A program made the translations under genes and the position numbers. A stretch of 64,000 nt of DNA from Sulfurimonas sp. C5. GTDB lineage: Bacteria; Campylobacterota; Campylobacteria; Campylobacterales; Sulfurimonadaceae. The stretch spans positions 682,001 to 746,000 of the forward strand of contig NZ_JARXNQ010000001.1 of the NCBI RefSeq assembly GCF_029872055.1. Reading direction: 5' to 3'. This document shows, piece by piece, positions 27,494-36,742 of this stretch (position 1 is the stretch's first letter; each line of letters begins with the position of its first letter). The notes under the pieces were generated by a model. It ran no database searches. It saw only the letters and a list, made by a program, of their open reading frames with translations, and had not been told where the DNA came from.

Positions 27494-28545
27494 TGGGTAT
27501 TTTTACAGCCTTACTTGTTTTATCGGCACTTATATTCTTTCATGAACTAGGTCACTACACTGCAGCACGTCTTATGGGTGTCTATGTAGAGGTGTTTAGC
27601 ATCGGTTTTGGAAAACGTGTTGCTACAATCAAAAAATGGGGAACTGAATGGAGTATTGCACTCATTCCGCTAGGCGGCTATGTACGTATGAAAGGTCAAG
27701 ACGACCTTGATCCTGCAAAAAAATCATATGATTCGGACAGCTATAACTCAAAAACTCCATTACAAAAGATATTTATCCTTTTTGCAGGACCTCTTGCAAA
27801 CTTTTTACTTGCTTTTGTACTTTATTTTACAATTGGTCTTAGCGGTCCACAAGAGCTCTCTCCAGTGATTGGAAAGGTAGTTCAAGACTCTCCAGCAATG
27901 AAAGCCGGACTTGAAGCGAATGATGAAATCGTTACAATTAACGGAGTAAAAATAAAAAGCTGGAATGAGATGGCAGAACTCATTGCGGGTTCAGATTCAG
28001 CATTGAGTCTTGAAGTAAAACGCGGACAATATCTTCACCAAATTCTTTTAACACCTGAAATGAATGAAACACAAAATATGTACGGTGAAACAGTACAAAG
28101 AAAAATGATTGGAATATCTGCTGCAGGTGTTACTCATCCAAAAGAGTTAAGTTTCTTCGGGACATTCGAATATGCTTATGATCAAACAGTTTTTGCTAGT
28201 ACTATGATCTTTACAGGTGTTAAAAAACTTATTTTAGGCGAAGTACCTGCAGATCAACTTGGCGGTGTTATCAGTATTGTAAAACTCACATCCGATGCGA
28301 GTGAGATTGGATGGATTAGCCTATTTTTCTTTACGGCACTTATCTCTGTAAACCTGGGAGTACTCAACCTGCTTCCAATTCCGGCACTTGACGGCGGTCA
28401 TATTATGTTTAATCTCTACGAGATGATTTTCCATAAAGAAGTAAGTGAAAAAGTGATGGTCAACCTTACAATTGCAGGATGGGTGATCCTTTTTGGACTT
28501 ATGGGTCTTGGTCTGTTTAATGATATTAACAGATTAGCCGGCTAA
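27493..28545 (+). CDS. rseP: RIP site-2 metalloprotease RseP
   Basis: 350 aa. The zinc motif HELGH is at 17-21 in the first membrane helix. One PDZ domain spans about 115-185 (VVQDSPAMKAGLEANDEIVTINGV), and the second active-site motif PALDGGH is near residue 298. E. coli RseP has two PDZ domains and is longer. The enzyme cuts membrane-embedded substrates such as anti-sigma factors; its substrate here is unknown. The 3' end overlaps the convergent permease gene by 12 bases. Confidence 0.92.
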   Translation: MGIFTALLVLSALIFFHELGHYTAARLMGVYVEVFSIGFGKRVATIKKWGTEWSIALIPLGGYVRMKGQDDLDPAKKSYDSDSYNSKTPLQKIFILFAGPLANFLLAFVLYFTIGLSGPQELSPVIGKVVQDSPAMKAGLEANDEIVTINGVKIKSWNEMAELIAGSDSALSLEVKRGQYLHQILLTPEMNETQNMYGETVQRKMIGISAAGVTHPKELSFFGTFEYAYDQTVFASTMIFTGVKKLILGEVPADQLGGVISIVKLTSDASEIGWISLFFFTALISVNLGVLNLLPIPALDGGHIMFNLYEMIFHKEVSEKVMVNLTIAGWVILFGLMGLGLFNDINRLAG

Positions 28546-29742
28546 GACAGAGCTTATCTCTATAACCAATAAGATAATATTTACAACTGTACCAATGATA
28601 GGTATGATAATCGGATAGTTTACACTACTCTCTTTTTTTTGAGTGAGTTTTATTTTTATTAACGAGAGATTCATCAGTGTAAATATGATGAATATAAAAA
28701 AACTAGTTAAACTGGCAAGAGTAATAATAGGCAACCATAAAGCGAATATAAATACTAATAAAGAAGCAATAACTGTTGCAAAAACAGGTGTTGAAGTTTT
28801 ATAGTAAATAGTTGCAAATATGCTTGGCAGTAAATTATTGTTTGCCATTCCGTAAAAAAGTCTCGAAACCATAATAATTTGTATGAGAGCACCGTTAATC
28901 ACTGCAAATGAACTTATTAAAGTCAACACATATGCTTCATTACCTGTCAATGCTGTATACACATCCGATAAAGGAGCTTTAGAACTTGAAAGTATTTTCG
29001 GTTCAATTGCCAAAATAGATATCAATGCCACTAAAAAATAAAGTGTCGTTGAGATGATTAAAGAGAGTAGAATAGCTTTTGGCAATGTATATGTCGGGTC
29101 TTTTACCTCTTCTGCAATGTTTACCATATCTTCAAATCCGATAAAAGCATAAAAAGCCAGAAAAGCACCAAGTGCTATGATATAAAAACTGGATATTTCA
29201 AAGTCAGGAATCAGTTTATCATATTGAACAGCTTTAAATTCAATATTTGAAAATCCGTAATAAATAATAATAAAGAGACCGATAATTTCAACTATTGTAA
29301 AAAGACTTGCAATTTTTACAGACTTTGAAATGCCGACTATGGCCGTAAAACACAAAACACTAATCAAGAGAATAGATAACAACCACGACGGAATCTCTAT
29401 TAAGGTAGAGATATACCCATTAAAACCGTTGACAATGGTTGCACTTGACAGTATACCTCCCAGTGCAATCATTACTCCGATACTGATAGATAAAAAGTTG
29501 GAATTAAAAGCTTCTTTGGCATATAAAGCTTCTCCTGCACTGTATGGAAACCTTGCGGAGAGTTCACTGTAAGTTAATGCAGTGAAAAAAACTACAACAC
29601 ATGCGACTACAAAAGATATAGGAGCATAATAGCCTGCTATTGAAGCAACTTTACCGACCAAGACATAAATACCAGCACCTAAGATATTTCCCAGTCCATA
29701 AAATACAAGCAAAGGTAAAGTGATGTCTCTTTTTAATGGCAT
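28534..29742 (-). CDS. APC family amino acid permease
   Basis: 402 aa, 12 predicted membrane segments. It opens with the APC signature (LPLLVFYGLGNILGAGIYVLVGKVA), and ALGAFLAFYAFIGFEDMVNIAEEVKDP is the conserved helix 6 to loop region. It is a cytoplasmic-membrane amino acid or amine transporter of unknown specificity. It is monocistronic, convergent with rseP and divergent from yggS. Confidence 0.85.
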   Translation of the reverse strand: MPLKRDITLPLLVFYGLGNILGAGIYVLVGKVASIAGYYAPISFVVACVVVFFTALTYSELSARFPYSAGEALYAKEAFNSNFLSISIGVMIALGGILSSATIVNGFNGYISTLIEIPSWLLSILLISVLCFTAIVGISKSVKIASLFTIVEIIGLFIIIYYGFSNIEFKAVQYDKLIPDFEISSFYIIALGAFLAFYAFIGFEDMVNIAEEVKDPTYTLPKAILLSLIISTTLYFLVALISILAIEPKILSSSKAPLSDVYTALTGNEAYVLTLISSFAVINGALIQIIMVSRLFYGMANNNLLPSIFATIYYKTSTPVFATVIASLLVFIFALWLPIITLASLTSFFIFIIFTLMNLSLIKIKLTQKKESSVNYPIIIPIIGTVVNIILLVIEISSVLAG

Positions 29743-29811
29743 TTTTCTACTTTAATCGAGGTTATCTGTATTGTATTACATTATTTAAACATCAATTCTT
29801 AAAAATGACTA

Positions 29812-29865
29812 TTTGCATTTATAGTTTAAATATTATTCTGATAAAATTATCATTATAAATGCAAA
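29812..29865. promoter_or_regulatory. 12-bp inverted repeat enclosing a Fur-box-like stretch
   Basis: TTTGCATTTATA (29812-29823) and TATAAATGCAAA (29854-29865) are perfect inverted copies 30 bases apart. Between them lies GATAAAATTATC, running on as ATTATCATTAT, which resembles part of a Fur box. It sits in the 175-base divergent gap between the permease and yggS. The function is inferred only. Confidence 0.4.
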
Positions 29866-29917
29866 AAGTAGAGATTAAAAACTTTTAATATGAATAGATA
29901 GTTGTAAAAGGAAAAAA

Positions 29918-30592
29918 ATGGACCAAACAGAATATAAAATATATATAGATGATGTAATCAGACGTGTAGAAACAGCTCGTTTAAAAGTGGACGATCACCA
30001 TATTGTAAAAATAGTAGCTGTAAGTAAATACTCGACAAGTGAAGAGATCGAAAAACTTTATGCAATTGGTCAGCGTGCATTTGGGGAAAATAAAGTACAA
30101 GACTTAAAAACAAAATCAGCAGAACTTGACGAGCTCCCTTTAGAGTGGCACTTTATCGGTAATCTTCAAAAAAATAAAATCAATAACTTAATCGACCTTG
30201 CACCTAGTCTGTTTCAAGGGCTTGATTCACTAGAATTGGCAGAAGAGTTACAAAAGAAACTCGTTGCAAAAGAAACTACAATGGATTGTTTGTTACAAAT
30301 CAACTCTGCAAAAGAGGAATCAAAACACGGTGTAATGCCTGAAGATGCACTTGCTATATATAAAAAGATTCAAGAAGAGTGTCCAAATATTCACCTTAAA
30401 GGTGTTATGAGTATCGGTGCTCATACTGATGAGCAGGCTGTGATTAAAAAAAGTTTTGAGACTACACACGAAATTTTCAAACAAATCCCTGATGCAAAAT
30501 ACTGTTCAATGGGAATGAGCGGAGACTTTGAACTCGCAATTGAATGCGGCTCAAATATGGTACGCCTCGGCTCTATCATGTTTGATAAGTAA
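29918..30592 (+). CDS. yggS: pyridoxal-phosphate homeostasis protein (YggS/PLPBP)
   Basis: 224 aa, fold type III PLP protein. The PLP lysine is Lys37 in IVAVSKYST, with AFGENKVQDL and EWHFIGNLQKNKIN as family signatures and a C-terminal CSMGMSGDFELAIECGSNMVRLGS phosphate-binding stretch. It buffers PLP in the cytoplasm and has no known catalytic activity. The start has AAAAGGAAAAA upstream. It is alone in its transcript and convergent with the TonB operon. Confidence 0.93.
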   Translation: MDQTEYKIYIDDVIRRVETARLKVDDHHIVKIVAVSKYSTSEEIEKLYAIGQRAFGENKVQDLKTKSAELDELPLEWHFIGNLQKNKINNLIDLAPSLFQGLDSLELAEELQKKLVAKETTMDCLLQINSAKEESKHGVMPEDALAIYKKIQEECPNIHLKGVMSIGAHTDEQAVIKKSFETTHEIFKQIPDAKYCSMGMSGDFELAIECGSNMVRLGSIMFDK

Positions 30593-30646
30593 AACTTCTT
30601 AGTACTTATTGAACTTCTTCATAAGCATCTGTTCGATAAATAGTCT

Positions 30647-31378
30647 CTATTTTAGAACATATGCGAGTTTTATTTTAAACTCTTGAGGAAATTCTAATAA
30701 AGAGTTGGTAACACTCACGGGAAAGCTGTCTTCAATCGCTGAAATTGTTGATTTCTCAAAAATGCTTTTCCCCTCTAATATCTCTATACCATCTACACCG
30801 CCGTTTGCCAATACAATGAACTTCACTGCTACATCACCTTCAATCCCACGTCTTCTTGCAGACAGAGGGTAATGTTTATTTTCATTAATTCTTTTAATAA
30901 GGTCTTGTGTAAATAGATCTAATTCTTTCTTTTTTACAGCCATCATCTGCTGAATCTCTTCTTGCAGTCTTTGCTCATCTATAGATTCTTCTTGTACTGT
31001 TTTTTCCTGTACATCTTCTTGCTCTTCGACAAATTCTTCTAGTAGTTCAGTCTCTTTCTCTTGAACTGCAACCTCGTTTATCTCAGGTTCTATCTCTTTT
31101 TTTACGATCTCTTCTTCAACTACTTTTGGCTGCGGCTTTGGTTTGTGCAGTACTTTTTTTTCTTTTTTAACTAGCTTTTTTTCTTCTACTTTTTTTTCAA
31201 TCTTCTCTTTTTTTGTATGACACTGTTGCTGGATAATAGAGAAAGCGACTGTTTTACTCTCTTGTATCTCATTAACTTCAGTACTTTCATCCTCAAGGTT
31301 CACAAAATAGATCCCCGATGCAATAAGTGAAGCATAAACAATGAATGAAATTACAAAAGAAGAAAAATATCTACGCAT
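30647..31378 (-). CDS. TonB-like energy transducer
   Basis: 243 aa. One N-terminal membrane helix (about 5-25) is followed by a long Glu/Lys/Pro spacer (about 55-150) that spans the periplasm. The C-terminal TonB domain reads YPLSARRRGIEGDVAVKFIVLANGGVDGIEI and ends ...EFKIKLAYVLK. TonB couples the ExbBD proton motor to outer-membrane receptors. It is the last gene of the receptor-exbB-exbD-polyferredoxin-RND operon and overlaps the RND gene by eight bases. Confidence 0.88.
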   Translation of the reverse strand: MRRYFSSFVISFIVYASLIASGIYFVNLEDESTEVNEIQESKTVAFSIIQQQCHTKKEKIEKKVEEKKLVKKEKKVLHKPKPQPKVVEEEIVKKEIEPEINEVAVQEKETELLEEFVEEQEDVQEKTVQEESIDEQRLQEEIQQMMAVKKKELDLFTQDLIKRINENKHYPLSARRRGIEGDVAVKFIVLANGGVDGIEILEGKSIFEKSTISAIEDSFPVSVTNSLLEFPQEFKIKLAYVLK

Positions 31379-34300
31379 CTTTTACTCCGCTAATATAGTT
31401 ATATAAAACAGGTACATAAAACAAATTAAGTATAGTGCCCCATAAAAGTCCAAATCCAAGACTGATTGCTAAAGGTTGAAATGCCACTGCTTGAGCCGTT
31501 GCAAAGAACATTAATGATGATAGCCCCACAATAGTTGTAACAGAAGTTAAAACAATAGGTCTCAATCTTCTTGAAGCCAGTTTGAAAATATCACTTTTCG
31601 TTTGTGCATTACGCAATGTTGCCATCATAATAATCCCATCATTGACAATAACTCCCGAGAGCCCTAGTGCACCAATGAGTGACGGTAAAGAAAGATTGAG
31701 TCCCATAATAAAATGTCCAGCGTATACACCTAGTACTGAAAATGGAATTACAGAAAGAACTATTAATGTTTCTCTGAATGAGTTAAACAGGTATAAAATA
31801 GAAATAAAGATCAAAACAATTGCTACTATAGATGCAAAAAACATCTCTATTTGCATAGTACGTTGTTGTTCCTGTTCACCTTTAAATCTCAGTGATACTC
31901 CTGGAGTATTTTTGATTTTTTCTAAAGCTGGTTTAATTTTTTCAAGTGCTTCAGATGATGTAACAATAGAAGGATCCACATTAGCAAAGACATAAAAGTT
32001 TGTTTCTCCATCTTCTTTAACTAGTGTTTCTAACGATTCTACTTTCTCAAAAGTACAGAGGTCACTCAGCTTGACATACTGATTTTTTATAAATACTTCT
32101 ATATTTTTAAACTTTTCCAAATCATCTTTGAAATTGATAGATTTAATCTTTACGTCTAAAAGCTCTTTACCGTCAAAAACAGTGGCAATTTTTTTTGAAA
32201 GATAAAGATTTGCAATGTAATTTCCAATATATTTTTTTGTAACTCCAAGCTCTTGTGCATAACTATTTAGACTTATTTTGATCTCATCTATACCTACTTT
32301 AACATTATCTCCGTAATATTTAATTCCTTCAACGTTAGCAAGTGCGCTTTCAAGATCTCTTACTGCCTGTAATGCTTTCTTGTGATCATCACTCACAACG
32401 CCTATACGGATATCTGCTTTTGCATGCCCCATCTTCTTTTCAACAACCATAAGATTTGAAAGATTATATTTCTTTTTCAACTCCTCTTTTTGAAGCCATT
32501 TACGTAAATCTTTAGAGATCTCCTGTGAAGATTTATCCCTGATGCGATCAGTGTCATCATAATAAAAACTAAGATATGGAGTGATAAACTTATCCATAAA
32601 ATTCATAGGTTTGAGTTTATACAATTCCAAATTTATATACCCTACATAAGGATACATCTCTGCCGTTCCTGTTGCCGTTCGTCTATATCCTGCCGTAGAA
32701 CTTACATGTTTAACATAAAATCTTTCTTTTTGAGAAAGTATCTTTTTTTCCAACTCTTGGATAATTGCCAAAGATTCTTCCAATGTCATTGTCGGTTGTG
32801 CTTTAAAAGTAATAGTGATTGAAGAAGTGTCAAAAGGTTGAAACATCTGAAACTTTGAATTTTTAGCACTAAAAAAAATCAATACAGGCACAACTATTAA
32901 AAAGACAGTGATAAAGCTTTTTTGATATTTTAATAGAAAATCTAAACTATTTGCATAAAGAGTATTGATTCTCTCCCATGAAAGTGTTTTTGAATTCTTT
33001 GACAAAGTATGTGATGCGTGGATTGGTAAAAATACAAAAGACTCTATCAAAGAAGCAATTACAAGTGCCGAAAAAGCGATAGGTATCAGCTGAATAATTT
33101 CCCCTAGCCTGCCACTGATCATAAGTAATGGAATAAAGGAAAACAATGTTGTTATTGAAGCAATGGTTACAGGTTTTGCCATCTCTTTTGTTCCAAGTAA
33201 CGCTGCTTCTTTTGGAGAATATCCTTTTTCAATATACTGCTGAATATTCTCACTTACAACGATAGCGTCATCAACAATTATACCGATAGCAATAAGTACA
33301 CCTATTAGGGAGTTTACGTTGATGCTATAAGGGGTAAAATAAAAATATATCGCTCCGATAACAAATGATGTAGGAATTCCCAAAGCAATAATAAATGCCA
33401 TACGAGCATTGATGAGAATTGAAATTAAAAACATGATTAATAAAATCCCAAACATAATGTTCGAAATAACAATATTTAATCTGTCTTTGATCACAGTAGA
33501 GTTATCCATTCGGATATCTAAAACTGCTCCTTTAATATTCAAAGTATTAACAAGTTTTTTAACTTGTTCGGAAATTGTTATTGCATTTCCAATCGGGTTT
33601 TGAGATACTGCCAAAGAGATAGAGTTTTTTCCATCCATACTTGCCAATGTAGAAGCATCTTCATATCTCTTTGTGATCGTAGCGATATCTTTAATAGTTA
33701 ATTGTTTATCCCCTATGTTAATTGTAGTATTTTCCAGTTTTTTTGAAAGTTGTTCTTCATTTTTTATAGAGAGAAAAAATTGCTCTTTTGCATTGTCAAT
33801 TTTTCCAAGTGGAAAGATATAAGAAAGTTCCGAGAAAACTTTAACTACATCATCTAAAGAAAGATCATAAGCACTTAATCTATCTTCATCAATAAGTACC
33901 TCATAATACAGATCTGAATCTCCAAAAATAGTTACATCAGAGATATTTTCGATAGTTAGTATTTTCGTTTTTAATTTTTTTGCCAAAGCTTGTAGTTCAT
34001 CGCGTGAAAGTTCCGATGAGCGTATAGAAACCTGCATAAGGCTTTTTGAATGTGCCACATTTCTCACAGTAGGCACTTCCATATCACTTGGCAACGTATC
34101 TTGAACCAGTGTAAGTGTATCTTCTACATCACGCAGTATAGTTTGTTTATCGATCCCTTTTTCAAGTTCTAAAGTAATCGCAAATTTACCCGGAGAGATG
34201 ATAGAACTTACATTTTGCACCCCTACAATATTTTGTACTTCCGATTCAATCTCTGCAACAGCCATTGTATTTAAACTATCTACAGATGCACCAGAATAGG

Positions 34301-34454
34301 CACCCCTGATCGTAATAGTTTCAGGTTCTATTGTTGGAGAGATCTCTTTTGGAATCTTCGTATAAGAATAAATTCCTATTGCAAAGATCAAAAAGAACAA
34401 TGTGTAATTCATTTTATAGTTCTCTAAAAAGAACTTTAAAAACCTTTCAAACAT
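31371..34454 (-). CDS. RND superfamily transporter (AcrB/HAE1-like) in a TonB operon
   Basis: 1027 aa, with the usual two halves of six membrane segments and two large periplasmic loops. The N-terminus (FFLENYKMNYTLFFLIFAIGIYSYTKIPKEISPTIEPETITIRGAYSGAS) and the helix 4 proton-relay motif IIVDDAIVVSENI are typical of the HAE1/AcrB branch. Such pumps normally work with a membrane-fusion protein and an outer-membrane channel, but neither is encoded nearby. It lies between a membrane iron-sulfur protein (13 bases) and tonB (overlap). The cargo is unknown; export of a siderophore, metal or toxic by-product linked to the receptor is an inference. Confidence 0.85.
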   Translation of the reverse strand: MFERFLKFFLENYKMNYTLFFLIFAIGIYSYTKIPKEISPTIEPETITIRGAYSGASVDSLNTMAVAEIESEVQNIVGVQNVSSIISPGKFAITLELEKGIDKQTILRDVEDTLTLVQDTLPSDMEVPTVRNVAHSKSLMQVSIRSSELSRDELQALAKKLKTKILTIENISDVTIFGDSDLYYEVLIDEDRLSAYDLSLDDVVKVFSELSYIFPLGKIDNAKEQFFLSIKNEEQLSKKLENTTINIGDKQLTIKDIATITKRYEDASTLASMDGKNSISLAVSQNPIGNAITISEQVKKLVNTLNIKGAVLDIRMDNSTVIKDRLNIVISNIMFGILLIMFLISILINARMAFIIALGIPTSFVIGAIYFYFTPYSINVNSLIGVLIAIGIIVDDAIVVSENIQQYIEKGYSPKEAALLGTKEMAKPVTIASITTLFSFIPLLMISGRLGEIIQLIPIAFSALVIASLIESFVFLPIHASHTLSKNSKTLSWERINTLYANSLDFLLKYQKSFITVFLIVVPVLIFFSAKNSKFQMFQPFDTSSITITFKAQPTMTLEESLAIIQELEKKILSQKERFYVKHVSSTAGYRRTATGTAEMYPYVGYINLELYKLKPMNFMDKFITPYLSFYYDDTDRIRDKSSQEISKDLRKWLQKEELKKKYNLSNLMVVEKKMGHAKADIRIGVVSDDHKKALQAVRDLESALANVEGIKYYGDNVKVGIDEIKISLNSYAQELGVTKKYIGNYIANLYLSKKIATVFDGKELLDVKIKSINFKDDLEKFKNIEVFIKNQYVKLSDLCTFEKVESLETLVKEDGETNFYVFANVDPSIVTSSEALEKIKPALEKIKNTPGVSLRFKGEQEQQRTMQIEMFFASIVAIVLIFISILYLFNSFRETLIVLSVIPFSVLGVYAGHFIMGLNLSLPSLIGALGLSGVIVNDGIIMMATLRNAQTKSDIFKLASRRLRPIVLTSVTTIVGLSSLMFFATAQAVAFQPLAISLGFGLLWGTILNLFYVPVLYNYISGVKDA

Positions 34455-34467
34455 ATATGTTGAAATC

Positions 34468-35904
34468 CTACCCTTTTACTTGAGGTTTCTTTGCAGTTTT
34501 ATGCTGCATTGAATGGTGTGAGTGTTTTGCCATACCGTAAGTTTTAAATACGTATACACGATATAAATTTACCGACAGAAAAAATATAATTAGCGATGCT
34601 GCGAAAGGGAATGCTACCATCTTTTTCATTTTAGTTGCATCAATTTTCGCTAAACGTTTATATAAAATCACAAGTGCCCAAATAATTGCTATCCATTTTA
34701 AAGCTCCAAAGATATGCAACCAGCTGTCACCTCTGCTTGCAAGCGGTGCCACATGAAGCGTCATACCTACAGCTTGTCCAAACCCTTCGGCAATTTTATT
34801 TGCCTCATGCGTAAAAAAACTCTCCAGAGTATGAGCGATGGAACCGATGATAAATAGCGGTGCATATGCATATCCAAGATCATAAAATACAGATTTAAAA
34901 TCTTTTTGCAGAATTTTTGAAGCCACATACATTCCTGCTACTGCTGCAACTACAGAAAAAATAACAGCATATAAAAAGGCAAAAAGTCCCACTGCATCCA
35001 ATGTTCCAAAGTTAATGTACTGTTCAACCCAGTGAGCCGTTTTTGTCCAGATCATATCTCCTGCAGCATTACTTCTGTTAATTCCGTGATGAAATGACAT
35101 AGTGACTGGAATTGCCGCTAATATTAGAATGTACGCCCATATCTCTGCCGGCATTGTTTGAAACTTTTTAAAGAGTGAAAAAGATGGCTTTGTAATTCTA
35201 AAAGCAACAGCCTCACATCCTTTTGTACAATCCATACATAAAGTACAGTCCGTTATTGAATCTCTTTTATCAAACGTAAACGGTTTCAAATTTTGCGGAC
35301 AAGCACTTGCACATTCAAAAGTTTTACAAGAACTACATTCCTCTTTATATGTACCAAGCCATGTAAAAGACATTTTTCCATACGCTCTCGTTAATACGCC
35401 GATAGGACACACAGATTTACAATAACTCATATCTTTATAAAGAAAATAGAGTACAAATGCAAGCACTGTCATCACACTAAACATAACAGCCGTACCTAAT
35501 GGACTTCTAAAAAGACCCGGATTAAGATAATATACACCCCACCAGCCGATCATCAAAATTCCAAGACCGATATATCTGTTTTGCAGCCATTTAGGCATCT
35601 TTTTTTGTAAACCGAATTTTGTAATGTATTTACCTAAAAAACCGTGTGGACAAATACCGCAAAATACGCGTCCAAGTGTCGGCAAAGTAATTACCATAAA
35701 CAGTGCCCAGAAGATTCCCCAAAATACTGCCCATGTGAAAAGATTCTCTTTTGTCTGATGCGTAAAGCCGTAATAAATTGCATAAAAAAACACTAATGAA
35801 ACTACGATGCGTAGTAGCATTAAAAAACTTTGATTTTTAAATAAAAATTTCGTGATAGCATACTTGAACAGATCGTTATTATCCCTTTTAATTTGATCAA
35901 CCAT
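34468..35904 (-). CDS. membrane polyferredoxin, NapH/CcoG-like 4Fe-4S protein
   Basis: 478 aa. N-terminal membrane helices carry the NapH-type motif VFCGICPHG and a later CKSVCPIGV. A cytoplasmic-type double cluster region follows: CSSCKTFECASACP and CTLCMDCTKGCEA, enough cysteines for two 4Fe-4S clusters. Three or more further helices lead to a His-rich tail (HSHHSMQHK). NapH, NosR and CcoG relatives move electrons across or into the membrane, CcoG for copper reduction. It overlaps exbD by eight bases, so it belongs to the TonB operon. A role in reducing an imported metal or chelate is a plausible inference, not seen directly. Confidence 0.8.
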   Translation of the reverse strand: MVDQIKRDNNDLFKYAITKFLFKNQSFLMLLRIVVSLVFFYAIYYGFTHQTKENLFTWAVFWGIFWALFMVITLPTLGRVFCGICPHGFLGKYITKFGLQKKMPKWLQNRYIGLGILMIGWWGVYYLNPGLFRSPLGTAVMFSVMTVLAFVLYFLYKDMSYCKSVCPIGVLTRAYGKMSFTWLGTYKEECSSCKTFECASACPQNLKPFTFDKRDSITDCTLCMDCTKGCEAVAFRITKPSFSLFKKFQTMPAEIWAYILILAAIPVTMSFHHGINRSNAAGDMIWTKTAHWVEQYINFGTLDAVGLFAFLYAVIFSVVAAVAGMYVASKILQKDFKSVFYDLGYAYAPLFIIGSIAHTLESFFTHEANKIAEGFGQAVGMTLHVAPLASRGDSWLHIFGALKWIAIIWALVILYKRLAKIDATKMKKMVAFPFAASLIIFFLSVNLYRVYVFKTYGMAKHSHHSMQHKTAKKPQVKG

Positions 35905-36298
35905 TTACTTCCCCTTTATGAGCTTTTTTTGTGACAATGCCTAAGTTTTTAAACTGATTGCTCTCTAAAATATCCAGAAGATATACAAAGATTTCAAACT
36001 CAGCTTTTTTATCACAGTTGATAGCTATTGCCGTATCTTTTTTATACGTCAGTAACATTTTTTCAAGATCTTCTTTGAGTACTTGTTGCTTATCAAAAAG
36101 AATCTCTCCACTTTTTTTAATAGTAATCGTAAGATTTTTCTGCTCTTTTTGCTTTTGAGCGGCAGAAGCATCAGGTAAATCAACAGGAATAATCCCTTTT
36201 GCTACAAAAGATGCCGTAGTAAGTACGATCACTAACAGTACAAGCATAATGTCTATAAACGGAACTACGTTTATAGAATCAAATTTTTTAATTTGCAT
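35897..36298 (-). CDS. exbD: biopolymer transport protein ExbD
   Basis: 133 aa. One membrane helix carries the essential aspartate (INVVPFIDIMLVLLVIVLTTASF), then a periplasmic domain with the ITIKKSGEILFDKQ pattern. It is part of the ExbB-ExbD-TonB motor. It overlaps exbB by 11 bases and the polyferredoxin gene by eight. Confidence 0.93.
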   Translation of the reverse strand: MQIKKFDSINVVPFIDIMLVLLVIVLTTASFVAKGIIPVDLPDASAAQKQKEQKNLTITIKKSGEILFDKQQVLKEDLEKMLLTYKKDTAIAINCDKKAEFEIFVYLLDILESNQFKNLGIVTKKAHKGEVNG

Positions 36299-36731
36299 GC
36301 TTTCTCTTTTGTTCTATATCCCACTTTGCAAGAATAACTTCTATTCTTCTTGTTAAATGGTTATAGAATACAATTGCAGGAATTGCTACTAAAAGCCCCA
36401 TAGCTGTAGCTTTAAGTGCAAGAGCTAATGATGTCATGATCATTTTTGCATCCAAATCACCGCTTTGCCCCATCGTATAAAACGTTACAATGATTCCAAA
36501 TACGGTACCGAGCAGTCCAATATAAGGAGCATTAGAACCGAATGTAGAAATAATGTTAATGTTATTCGTTACGGCAATTTCAAGTTCTTCTTTTGTTTCA
36601 TACAGCTCTACCTCAACCTGTTTATAAAATAACAGCCTTTCAATCCAAAACAAAAGTGCCAAAAAGCTCATAAAGCCTAAAACGCCGATTATTCCATAAT
36701 CAACAATATTTTTTATCAGTTCTATATTCAT
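36288..36731 (-). CDS. exbB: biopolymer transport protein ExbB
   Basis: 147 aa, on the short side for ExbB. Three membrane segments are present: near residues 15-30, in SNAPYIGLLGTVFGIIVTFY, and in LALALKATAMGLLVAIPAIVFYNHL. The last two include the family's conserved G-LGTV-GI and A-AT--GL-VAIPA-- motifs. It forms the proton channel with ExbD. It lies 12 bases after the receptor gene. Confidence 0.92.
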   Translation of the reverse strand: MNIELIKNIVDYGIIGVLGFMSFLALLFWIERLLFYKQVEVELYETKEELEIAVTNNINIISTFGSNAPYIGLLGTVFGIIVTFYTMGQSGDLDAKMIMTSLALALKATAMGLLVAIPAIVFYNHLTRRIEVILAKWDIEQKRKHAN

Positions 36732-36742
36732 CTCTAACTCTC

